A DNA stretch of 64,000 nt from JALORV01 sp963791235 (GTDB lineage Bacteria > Pseudomonadota > Gammaproteobacteria > Burkholderiales > Burkholderiaceae_F). The stretch spans positions 682,001 to 746,000 of the forward strand of contig CAWBRW010000029.1 in NCBI GenBank assembly GCA_963791235.1, written 5' to 3'. This document shows, piece by piece, positions 46,525 through 53,815 of the stretch. Both the position numbers and the translations under genes were made by a program. Position 1 is the stretch's first letter. Each line of letters starts with the position of its first letter. Below the pieces are notes generated by a model. The model worked only from the letters and a program-made list of their open reading frames with translations. It made no database searches and had not been told where the DNA came from.

Positions 46525-46929
46525 GTGCTGCTGAGAGTTGCGCGTGGCGCGCTGCAGGCTCTGCTGCTCGGCGCCTTGGTGGCGTGCGGGCCGACCGGCG
46601 ACGCGCGCGAGGCCAAGGGCCGGGGTGTCACCCGCGACGTAACCCTGGCGGATCTGCCGCCCGAGGCGCGCGACACGTTCGCGCTGATCAGGAAGGGCGG
46701 TCCGTTCCCGTATCGCAAGGACGGATCGACATTTGGCAATCGCGAGGGCCACCTGCCGCGGCAGCCGCGTGGCTACTACACCGAGTACACCGTACGAACA
46801 CCGTGGGAACGCGACCGGGGCGCGCGCCGCATCGTCGCAGGCCGCGGGACCCACGGCCACCCCGCAAGCAGCGGTGAGTATTACTACACCGACGATCACT
46901 ACAACTCCTTCCGGCGGATACGCGAATGA
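46525..46929 (+). CDS. Lipoprotein guanyl-specific ribonuclease (RNase Sa/barnase-like)
   Basis: A 134-residue microbial RNase (N1/T1/barnase superfamily) read from GTG 46525. A short signal ends in the lipobox LVAC, with lipidated Cys21. The catalytic triad expected for RNase Sa appears as Glu87 (YTEYTV), Arg101/102 (GARRIVAG) and His125 (DDHYNSF). The LPPEARDTFALIRKGGPFPYRKDGSTFGNREG region supplies the usual base-binding segment. The gene overlaps a barstar-like gene (ATGA), which strongly supports an active nuclease and inhibitor pair. Whether it is released, surface-held or periplasmic is unknown. Confidence 0.88.
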   Translation: MLLRVARGALQALLLGALVACGPTGDAREAKGRGVTRDVTLADLPPEARDTFALIRKGGPFPYRKDGSTFGNREGHLPRQPRGYYTEYTVRTPWERDRGARRIVAGRGTHGHPASSGEYYYTDDHYNSFRRIRE

Positions 46930-47327
46930 GCCGACCCAGCGCACCGTACGACAAGCTTCCGCTGCAGACGGTGCGGCAGCGCCGTGGCATGGCTCGGGAG
47001 GGCCTGCGTACGTGGGCGCGCGAGTCGGGTCAGAAGCTGGTGGAAATTGACCTGCAGAAATGCAACGACAAGGCATCAGTGCTGCGCGAGATCGCCCAGG
47101 CGTTCGGCTTTCCGTCCTGGTTCGGCCTGAACCTGGATGCGCTGTACGACTCGCTCACTGACTTGCAGGAGCAGCAGCCGGCGACCGGCTATGTGGTCAT
47201 GCTGGAAAACCTGCCGCGCGCCGAGACGTTCGGTGCCGAGCAGCGCGATGCGCTGCTCGAAGTCTTTCACGACGCGGCGGAAACTTACGCGGAACAGGGC
47301 GTCCCGTTCCGCGTCCTGTACAGCTAG
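46926..47327 (+). CDS. Barstar-like ribonuclease inhibitor
   Basis: A 133-residue cytoplasmic protein. The core VEIDLQKCNDKASVLREIAQAFGFPSWFGLNLDALYDSLTDL is the barstar fold, including the WFG-N-LDAL signature that docks in the RNase active site. The N-terminal 35 residues are extra relative to barstar (about 90). The ATG overlaps the RNase stop by 4 nt, so the inhibitor is made with its target. It would protect the cytoplasm from misdirected RNase. Confidence 0.9.
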   Translation: MSRPSAPYDKLPLQTVRQRRGMAREGLRTWARESGQKLVEIDLQKCNDKASVLREIAQAFGFPSWFGLNLDALYDSLTDLQEQQPATGYVVMLENLPRAETFGAEQRDALLEVFHDAAETYAEQGVPFRVLYS

Positions 47328-47331
47328 CTGA

Positions 47332-47748
47332 CTAGCTGCGCGGCATCATCTTCGAGAGTTCGGCGAGCGCACCATCGAGCCCGCCAGTGGGCACCTGGCC
47401 GGCAGGTGTCATGCGATCGATGAGCTGCGGCAACAGCTCGGAAAGCCCGCCCGACAGCTGACCGACATCCATGCCGCTGTTCGCGGCCATTTGCTGCAGC
47501 TGCCCTTGTCCGAACACCTGCATCAACTGATCCGGTGAAATCGGCAGGTTCTGTCCCGTCGAGATCCATGAGTCCATCTGCTGGCCGTACCCCGCCTGCT
47601 GGAACTGGCTGATCAGCGAACCCAGGCCGCCGGCCTGGCCCTGACCGGCCAGCATCTGCAGCGCCAACTGCAGAAGCGGATTGGCCGTCTGGCCGCCACT
47701 CGCAGCGGGCACTGCCAAGCCAGAAAGCAGTGAGTCGAGCAATCCCAT
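47332..47748 (-). CDS. YidB-like protein (DUF937)
   Basis: A 138-residue protein from ATG 47748 behind GGAGGG. It starts MGLLDSLLSGLAVPAAS and continues with Gln/Gly-rich segments (LAGQGQAGGLGSLISQFQQAGYGQQMDSWISTGQNLPISPDQL), the YidB/DUF937 hallmark GxxxQxxSWIxxGxNxPIs. Family function is unsettled. It converges tail-to-tail with the barstar gene, 4 bp apart. The frame is open further upstream, but the extra part lacks similarity. Confidence 0.87.
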   Translation of the reverse strand: MGLLDSLLSGLAVPAASGGQTANPLLQLALQMLAGQGQAGGLGSLISQFQQAGYGQQMDSWISTGQNLPISPDQLMQVFGQGQLQQMAANSGMDVGQLSGGLSELLPQLIDRMTPAGQVPTGGLDGALAELSKMMPRS

Positions 47749-47809
47749 GGACCCTCCGTTGTGTTGGTTTTGGTTGTGTGTGAAATCAGACCAGCGCTGC
47801 GCGCAGTCG

Positions 47810-48547
47810 CTATCGCAAATCACCGCCCAGGACCTGCAATGCGACCAGGCCCGCCAGCCCAGCGGTTTCGGTGCGGAGAATACGCGGGCCGAGGTGCACT
47901 GGGCGATACCCCATGCGAAGCGCCATGGATCGTTCGGCATCGTCAAGTCCGCCCTCCGGGCCGACGACGAGGACAAACGGGCCCGGGCCGGACAATGCCG
48001 CGGTGGGGGGCTCCGCATCGCTCGGATCAAGCAGGATGCCAGTCGCCGCGCCCGCGAGTGCTGATCCGAGGCCCTGATGCAGGGTCTCCGCTGCCTGAAT
48101 CGCGGGCAGGCGGTTGCGTCCGCACTGGCAGCACGCGGCGACGACGACGTCATGCAAGCGCCGCAATCTGCGCTGACGACGCTCGGCGTCGAGCTGCACC
48201 ACGCTGCGCGCTGTCGGTACCAGCACGATGGAAGCAACGCCGAGTTCGACCGCCTTTTCCACGATCAGCTCGAGCTTGTCGGTCGCGACCCACGCCTGGA
48301 TCAGTGTGACCCGCAGCGGCGACTCGCGCTCGACCGCGTGGAATCGTTCGAGCCATACGGACGCCTGTGTCACCCCTGCGATCTGCAGTCGACCTTCGAA
48401 CTCGCCCCCGCGGCCATTGAAGAGGGTGATCGCCGCGCGATCGCGCAGTCGCAGTACCCGCAGCCCGTGATGCGCGACCGTGGCCGGCAAGGAAACGGGC
48501 TCACCGACTGCGAGGTCGTTGTCGAGGTAGAAGCGCGGCAGCGTCAT
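47810..48547 (-). CDS. rsmE: 16S rRNA (uracil-1498-N3)-methyltransferase
   Basis: SPOUT-class methyltransferase acting on U1498 of 16S rRNA. The 245 residues begin MTLPRFYLDNDLAVGEPVSLPATVAHHGLRVLRLRDRAAITLFNG (PUA-like RNA-binding part). They end with the knotted SAM site: LVVGPEGGLDDAE, then LGPRILRTETAGLAGLVALQ. Both are diagnostic. It is probably co-transcribed toward the yidB-like gene. Confidence 0.95.
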   Translation of the reverse strand: MTLPRFYLDNDLAVGEPVSLPATVAHHGLRVLRLRDRAAITLFNGRGGEFEGRLQIAGVTQASVWLERFHAVERESPLRVTLIQAWVATDKLELIVEKAVELGVASIVLVPTARSVVQLDAERRQRRLRRLHDVVVAACCQCGRNRLPAIQAAETLHQGLGSALAGAATGILLDPSDAEPPTAALSGPGPFVLVVGPEGGLDDAERSMALRMGYRPVHLGPRILRTETAGLAGLVALQVLGGDLR

Positions 48548-48581
48548 GGTCTGGGTCGCGCCACGGACATCGGTGGCGATG

Positions 48582-48609
48582 AAAAAAGAGGCCGGCTAAC
48601 GCCGGCCTC
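48582..48609 (-). terminator. Rho-independent terminator after speDE fusion gene
   Basis: On the minus strand a perfect 9-bp stem GAGGCCGGC / GCCGGCCTC with a 4-nt loop is followed by a T6 tract (A run at 48582-48587 on the plus strand). It separates the speDE gene from rsmE downstream. Confidence 0.9.
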
Positions 48610-48655
48610 CGGGGCTTCCTCCGAGTCACCCGCAGAGCGGGCTCGCCCCCTGAAA

Positions 48656-49969
48656 TCATGCAACGCGCAGATGCGGCACTCGCGGCGTGCCGGTCGTTGG
48701 CGCCGCCACGAGATCCTGCACGAAGCGGGGCAGCGTGAACAGCGCCGGATGCATCGACGGGTGGTAGTAACGCAGGTCGTCGAGCTTCCTTTCTGTCATG
48801 CGCTGGGCAATGGTGTCCACGGTAACGGCCCGCGGATCCACGGTGTCGCTTGCGACGGCGAGGCACCACTGCGATCCGTACAGCGGGATGAAGAGCGACA
48901 GCGGCGCTACGTGCCTGAACACTTTGCGCAGGTTCGCCGCATTCTTCCGCACAGTGTCGGCCTGATAGACCGGTGATCCCAGGTGCAGTGTCAGCATGCC
49001 GCCCGGCTTCAGGCGGCCCTGGCACATCCGGAAGAACTCCTCCGAGTAGAGGTGGAACGCCGGCGTGTCCGGGTCCGTCAGGTCGAGCACGATCATGTCG
49101 AAGCGCTCGGGCGTCGACTTCACGAACTCGTAGCCGTCGCCGATACGGATCTCCAGGCGCGGATCGTCGAGTGCGCCCTTGTTGATCGTGCCGAGGTACC
49201 TGCGCGAAATGTCGATGACGACGGGGTCGAGCTCCGCCATCACGATGCGCTTCACGCTCGGGTGCTTGAAGAGTTCCTCCGACGAGCCACCGTCGCCGCC
49301 GCCGATCACCAGGATGGACTCCGGGTTCGGGTGCGCGAGCGCTGCCGGATGGGTCATGCACTCGTGATAGAAGAACTCGTCGCCCTCGGAGGTCATCAGC
49401 CGCCCGTCGAGACGGAACAGCCGGCCGAACTGATGCGTGTCGAACACCTCAATTCGCTGGAACGGCGATTCGATATCAGCGAGTTTTTCCTTGACGGTGA
49501 AACCGTAGCCGGAGTGGGCATTGAGCCAGTCGAAGCTCAACTGCGACTGGGCGTTGTCCGTGGCCGCCGCCTCAGGGCCCTCAGCGGTCGCGCTGGCAAC
49601 GTCGCCGCGCGTGATGCGGTTGACCACCTGCCTCTGCGGCCGGAACGCGACGGTCAGCGTGTCGAACAGCTGTTCGGCCTTGTCGGTATTGTCTTCGGTG
49701 AAGTTGCAGACATAGACATCGAGCGTCACGCCCCGGTTCTCCGGCCAGGTATGGATCGCGAGGTGCGATTCGGCGAGCAGGATCGTGCCCGTGATGCCGC
49801 CCGGCTGTCCGTTCCAGTCTGGAAAGACGTGCCACTTCTCGTCGACGATCGTGAGTTTGGCGTCGAGCGTGGCTGTGCGGCACAGCGTCGACAATGCTTC
49901 GAGATCCGTGAGAGTGGCTGAACTGCAGCCGCAACCGAACAGATCGCCAGTCAGGTGAAGGCCTTGCAT
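48656..49969 (-). CDS. SpeD-SpeE fusion: S-adenosylmethionine decarboxylase / spermidine synthase
   Basis: A single 437-residue frame joins two enzymes of spermidine synthesis. Residues 1-125 are a class 1b AdoMet decarboxylase: the proenzyme cleavage site is ESHLAIHTWPE, with Ser68 becoming the pyruvoyl group, and HTWPE holds the catalytic His. After a linker (about 125-150), residues 155-430 are an aminopropyltransferase with ILVIGGGDGGSSEELFKH, AELDPVVIDISRRY and VLDLTDPDTPAF. It would make decarboxylated AdoMet and transfer aminopropyl to putrescine in one polypeptide. The two halves are normally separate genes. A long leader precedes it. Confidence 0.93.
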   Translation of the reverse strand: MQGLHLTGDLFGCGCSSATLTDLEALSTLCRTATLDAKLTIVDEKWHVFPDWNGQPGGITGTILLAESHLAIHTWPENRGVTLDVYVCNFTEDNTDKAEQLFDTLTVAFRPQRQVVNRITRGDVASATAEGPEAAATDNAQSQLSFDWLNAHSGYGFTVKEKLADIESPFQRIEVFDTHQFGRLFRLDGRLMTSEGDEFFYHECMTHPAALAHPNPESILVIGGGDGGSSEELFKHPSVKRIVMAELDPVVIDISRRYLGTINKGALDDPRLEIRIGDGYEFVKSTPERFDMIVLDLTDPDTPAFHLYSEEFFRMCQGRLKPGGMLTLHLGSPVYQADTVRKNAANLRKVFRHVAPLSLFIPLYGSQWCLAVASDTVDPRAVTVDTIAQRMTERKLDDLRYYHPSMHPALFTLPRFVQDLVAAPTTGTPRVPHLRVA

Positions 49970-50240
49970 CTTCGTCCCCCAGCAGGTCCGCCCTAATCGA
50001 CCTGAATCGCGACTCGCGTCGCAACCCTACGATCCGGGACCCGCACGCTGTGGCGCGGCACGCGGGTCCTTGCAGCTTGCGCTGCACCTGCTGGCTATGG
50101 CGGGATTGCTGCCTAACGGCACGTTGCCTGCGGTCGATCACCCTGTCGCGATGGTGCTTTGCGGCGGAGGGTCTCGAACTTGGCGCCCGTTGCGTCCTTT
50201 TGTGTTCCGGATCGAATTTGGAAAAGCCGCGCATAGTATA
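49970..50240 (-). promoter_or_regulatory. Promoter and long structured leader of the speDE fusion gene
   Basis: A TATACT -10 candidate lies at 50235-50240 on the minus strand, with only a weak -35. The resulting leader would be about 260 nt. It contains a GC-rich arm with GGACCCGC / GCGGGTCC termini (about 50035-50070) and a small GCAGC-TTGC-GCTGC hairpin (about 50079-50092). A GGGGGA ribosome site precedes the ATG. No known riboswitch class was recognised, and no credible ORF lies in the 425-bp gap to the tkt promoter. Confidence 0.4.
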
Positions 50241-50385
50241 GGAAATCTGCGCGCGCTCAAGTAGTTGCTTTTCCTCAGCGTGTAGTTTGGAGGGAGCGCT
50301 CCAGAGGGATCTGTCCGCGGTCAAGTCCAGGCGGTCAGCCAACGCATCCTCGGCGGTCGGCTCAGGGCGCACTCGCCCGCTTTGC

Positions 50386-50391
50386 TAAAAT
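50386..50391 (+). promoter_or_regulatory. Candidate -10 box of tkt
   Basis: TAAAAT in a local AT-rich patch, about 100 bp before the tkt ATG at 50494. No good -35 is found at the proper distance, so the call is tentative. Confidence 0.35.
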
Positions 50392-50493
50392 TTATTGCTT
50401 TGCGGCGATGCGGGCCGCCAAGCACCTCGTCGGTGCATGCCGCTGGGCATTGCCGATACAGCCGAATTTGCCACCTGCTCGAGACGCGCGACC

Positions 50494-52545
50494 ATGAACG
50501 ATTCTTCACCTCTCCGCGCGGTACCGGCGGCAATGCGCGTAAACATGGCAAACGCCATCCGGGCGCTGGCGATGGACGCGGTGCAGAAGGCCAATTCCGG
50601 TCATCCCGGCATGCCGATGGGCATGGCGGAGATTGCCGTGGCACTTTGGGGCGCGCACCTTGCGCACAATCCCGCCAATCCGCACTGGCCGAATCGCGAT
50701 CGCTTCGTGCTTTCCAACGGACACGGTTCGATGCTGCAGTACGCGCTGTTGCATCTGACCGGCTACGACCTGCCCATGGAAGAGCTGGCGAATTTCCGCC
50801 AGATGCACAGTCGCACGCCGGGCCACCCCGAGGTCGGCGTCACGCCGGGCGTGGAAACGACCACCGGCCCGCTCGGGCAGGGACTGGCCAACGCTGTCGG
50901 CATGGCGCTCGCCGAACGGCTGCTCGCGCACGAGTTCAATCGGCCGGACTTTCCCCTCGTGGATCACCACACTTACGTGCTGCTCGGCGACGGCTGCCTG
51001 ATGGAGGGCATTTCGCACGAGGTGGCCTCGCTCGCCGGCGTGTGGCAGCTGTCCAAGCTGATCGCCATCTACGACGACAACGGCATCTCGATCGACGGCG
51101 AGGTCGGGCACTGGTTCGCCGATGACACCGCGGCGCGATTCCGCGCCTATGGCTGGAACGTCATCGGCCCGATAGACGGCCACGATGTCTCTGCGGTTGA
51201 TGCGGCGATCGGCGCTGCCAGGCGCAGCGACAAGCCGAATCTCATCATCGCCCGCACCGTGATCGGCATGGGATCGCCGAACCGCGCCGGCACAGAGAAG
51301 GCGCACGGCGAGGCGCTCGGTGAAGCCGAGATCGCCGCAACGCGAGCGAAGATCGGCTGGCCGCATGCGCCGTTCGAGGTGCCGGCCGACGTCTATCGCG
51401 CGTGGGATGCGCGTCCGGCTGGCGCGCGTGAGGAAGCCGCGTGGCAGACGCTGTTCGATGGGTACGCACGCGCCCATCCGCACGAAGCCGCCGAGTTCCG
51501 GCGCCGCGTGGAAGGCACGCTGCCCAAGCAGTTCGCGCAGGTGCTGGCACAGGCTGTCGATGCTGCGGCAGAGAAGAAGGAGACGGTCGCCACGCGCAAG
51601 GCCTCGCAGCTGGCGCTCGACGTGCTCGGCAAGGCGCTGCCTGAAATGCTGGGCGGCTCGGCGGATCTCACCGGCAGCAACCTCACCCGGTGGAACAGCG
51701 CCGGTACCCTGAAGCCCGGCGGCGAGTTTCACTTCGGCCGTCACGTGCACTATGGCGTGCGCGAGTTCGGCATGAGCGCGATCGCCAATGGCATCGCGCT
51801 GCACGGCGGCTACCTGCCGTTCGTGGGCACCTTCCTCACGTTCGCCGACTATTCGCGCAACGCGCTGCGCATGGCGGCGCTGATGAAGCAGCGCGTGATA
51901 TTCGTGTTCACGCACGATTCGATCGGCCTGGGCGAGGATGGGCCGACGCATCAGTCCGTCGAGCACGCGGCCAGCCTGCGACTGATTCCGAACATGGACC
52001 TCTGGCGTCCTTGCGACACCGTCGAGACGCTGGTGGCATGGGGCGCGGCTGCCATGCGCAGCGACGGGCCGACCTGCCTGCTGTTCTCGCGCCAGGCCGT
52101 GCCGTTCTTGCGCACCGCCACCGACATCGGGGCGATCCGCAAGGGTGCCTATGTGCTGTCCGAGGCTGCTGGCGGCGTCGCCAAGGCGCGCGCGGTGATC
52201 ATCGCCACGGGTTCGGAACTGCCGCTTGCGGTGGAAGCGCAGAAGGCGCTCGCGGCGGCCGGTGTGCCGGTGCGGGTCGTGTCGATGCCGTCGACCACGG
52301 TGTTTGATCGGCAGAGCGTCGAGTACAAGGCGAGCGTGCTGCCCGCCGGGTTGCCGCGCGTCGCCATCGAGGCGGGAGTCACCGATTTCTGGTGGAAATA
52401 CGTGCGCGCCGAGGGTGCGGTCATCGGTGTCGACCGCTTCGGCGAATCGGCGCCGGCAAGCGCCCTGTTCAAGCATTTCGGATTCACGGTCGACAACGTC
52501 GTCGCCACCGTGAACGCAGTTATCGCCGGAGGGAAGAAAAAGTGA
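50494..52545 (+). CDS. tkt: Transketolase
   Basis: Thiamine-diphosphate enzyme of the pentose phosphate and Calvin pathways. The 683 residues from ATG 50494 contain the N-terminal MANAIRALAMDAVQKANSGHPGMPMGMAEIA, the ThDP/Mg motif GDGCLMEGISHEVASLAG to DDNGISIDG, the pyrimidine domain (RVIFVFTHDSIGLGEDGPTHQ) and a C-terminal domain. An ATG at 50530 could also serve as the start. It is followed by gap with a GTGA overlap; the tkt-gap-pgk-pyk-fba series is the classical betaproteobacterial central-carbon cluster. Confidence 0.97.
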   Translation: MNDSSPLRAVPAAMRVNMANAIRALAMDAVQKANSGHPGMPMGMAEIAVALWGAHLAHNPANPHWPNRDRFVLSNGHGSMLQYALLHLTGYDLPMEELANFRQMHSRTPGHPEVGVTPGVETTTGPLGQGLANAVGMALAERLLAHEFNRPDFPLVDHHTYVLLGDGCLMEGISHEVASLAGVWQLSKLIAIYDDNGISIDGEVGHWFADDTAARFRAYGWNVIGPIDGHDVSAVDAAIGAARRSDKPNLIIARTVIGMGSPNRAGTEKAHGEALGEAEIAATRAKIGWPHAPFEVPADVYRAWDARPAGAREEAAWQTLFDGYARAHPHEAAEFRRRVEGTLPKQFAQVLAQAVDAAAEKKETVATRKASQLALDVLGKALPEMLGGSADLTGSNLTRWNSAGTLKPGGEFHFGRHVHYGVREFGMSAIANGIALHGGYLPFVGTFLTFADYSRNALRMAALMKQRVIFVFTHDSIGLGEDGPTHQSVEHAASLRLIPNMDLWRPCDTVETLVAWGAAAMRSDGPTCLLFSRQAVPFLRTATDIGAIRKGAYVLSEAAGGVAKARAVIIATGSELPLAVEAQKALAAAGVPVRVVSMPSTTVFDRQSVEYKASVLPAGLPRVAIEAGVTDFWWKYVRAEGAVIGVDRFGESAPASALFKHFGFTVDNVVATVNAVIAGGKKK

Positions 52546-53552
52546 CCATCAAAGTTGCCATCAATGGCTATGGCCGTATCGGCCGCAACATCCTGCGCGC
52601 GCATTACGAAGGCGGCAAGAAGCACGACATTCAGATCGTCGCGATCAACGACCTCGGCGATCCGAAGACCAACGCACACCTGACCAAGTACGACACCGCG
52701 CACGGCACCTTTCCGGGCTCGGTCAGCGTCGACGGCGATTCCATGGTCGTCAACGGTGACCGGATCAAGGTCCTCGCCAACCGCAACCCGGCCGAGCTGC
52801 CGTGGGCGTCGCTCGGCGTGGATGTCGTCCTGGAGTGCACCGGGTTCTTCACCACCAAGGAAAAGGCTTCGGCGCATCTGAAGGGTGGAGCGAAGAAGGT
52901 GATCATCTCCGCGCCCGGCGGCAAGGACGTCGACGCGACGGTCGTGTACGGCGTCAACCACGGCGTGCTGAAGGCCGCGCACACGGTCATCTCGAACGCG
53001 TCGTGCACAACCAACTGCCTGGCGCCGCTGGTCAAGCCGCTGCACGAGAAGATCGGACTTGTGACGGGCCTGATGACGACCATTCACGCCTACACCAACG
53101 ACCAGGTGTTGACCGACGTCTATCACGAGGACCTGCGCCGCGCGCGCGCAGCGGCCCACAACATGATCCCGACCAAGACGGGAGCTGCAGCGGCAGTGGG
53201 CCTGGTCATGCCCGAGCTGAACGGCAAGCTGGATGGCTTCGCGATCCGTGTGCCGACGATCAACGTGTCGATTGTTGACCTCTCGTTCATCGCCGCGCGC
53301 GACACGACGGTTGATGAAGTGAACGGGATCATGAAGGCCGCCGCCGCGGGTGAACTGGCCGGCGTCCTCGGTTACAACGCCGATCCGCTGGTCTCCAGCG
53401 ACTTCAACCATGACGCGCGTTCGTCGATTTTCGACTCCACGCTGACCAAGGTCTCGGGACGCCTCGTCAAGGTCACGAGCTGGTATGACAACGAGTGGGG
53501 GTTCAGCAACCGGATGCTGGACACGACGGTTGCGCTGATGGCGGCAAAGTAG
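52542..53552 (+). CDS. gap: Glyceraldehyde-3-phosphate dehydrogenase
   Basis: Glycolytic NAD-dependent dehydrogenase of 336 residues. The GTG at 52542 overlaps the tkt stop and follows a GGAGGG site; it gives MTIKVAINGYGRIGRNILRA. The catalytic Cys lies in SNASCTTNCLAPLVKPL and the His in TIHAYTNDQ. The SWYDNEWGFSNRMLDT end is complete. It is normally followed by pgk, but here a protease/rhomboid pair intervenes. Confidence 0.97.
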   Translation: MTIKVAINGYGRIGRNILRAHYEGGKKHDIQIVAINDLGDPKTNAHLTKYDTAHGTFPGSVSVDGDSMVVNGDRIKVLANRNPAELPWASLGVDVVLECTGFFTTKEKASAHLKGGAKKVIISAPGGKDVDATVVYGVNHGVLKAAHTVISNASCTTNCLAPLVKPLHEKIGLVTGLMTTIHAYTNDQVLTDVYHEDLRRARAAAHNMIPTKTGAAAAVGLVMPELNGKLDGFAIRVPTINVSIVDLSFIAARDTTVDEVNGIMKAAAAGELAGVLGYNADPLVSSDFNHDARSSIFDSTLTKVSGRLVKVTSWYDNEWGFSNRMLDTTVALMAAK

Positions 53553-53815
53553 GCAACCGTGCAGGGAAAACCCCGGACTAACCGTGGGGATTTCCGTTAG
53601 GACGTCCGTCTGAGGTTGCTGCATGCGGTCGGACGTCCTCACCTGAAGTAATCTCAAGCAAGGCGTCGCGCATTAGGCGAGGACTGGTCGGTACTCGCTG
53701 CGCTGGGTGCAGTTTTTCGGCCGCTTTTCCGGGCCTGCGTCCGGCCTGATGCCTGCCAGCATCTGCCCTTGGCGCGGGCAATGACCTGCCGACCGTTCGG
53801 GAGTCTGATCTGCTG
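53553..53815. other. Intergenic region between gap and the S8 protease
   Basis: About 260 bp without a gene. It contains a self-complementary pair, AGGACGTCCG (53599-53608) and CGGACGTCCT (53630-53639), each half also containing the GGACGTCC palindrome, 21 bp apart. This could be a hairpin ending the tkt-gap mRNA (no T-tract) or a two-site operator. No clear promoter for the protease was seen. Confidence 0.45.
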
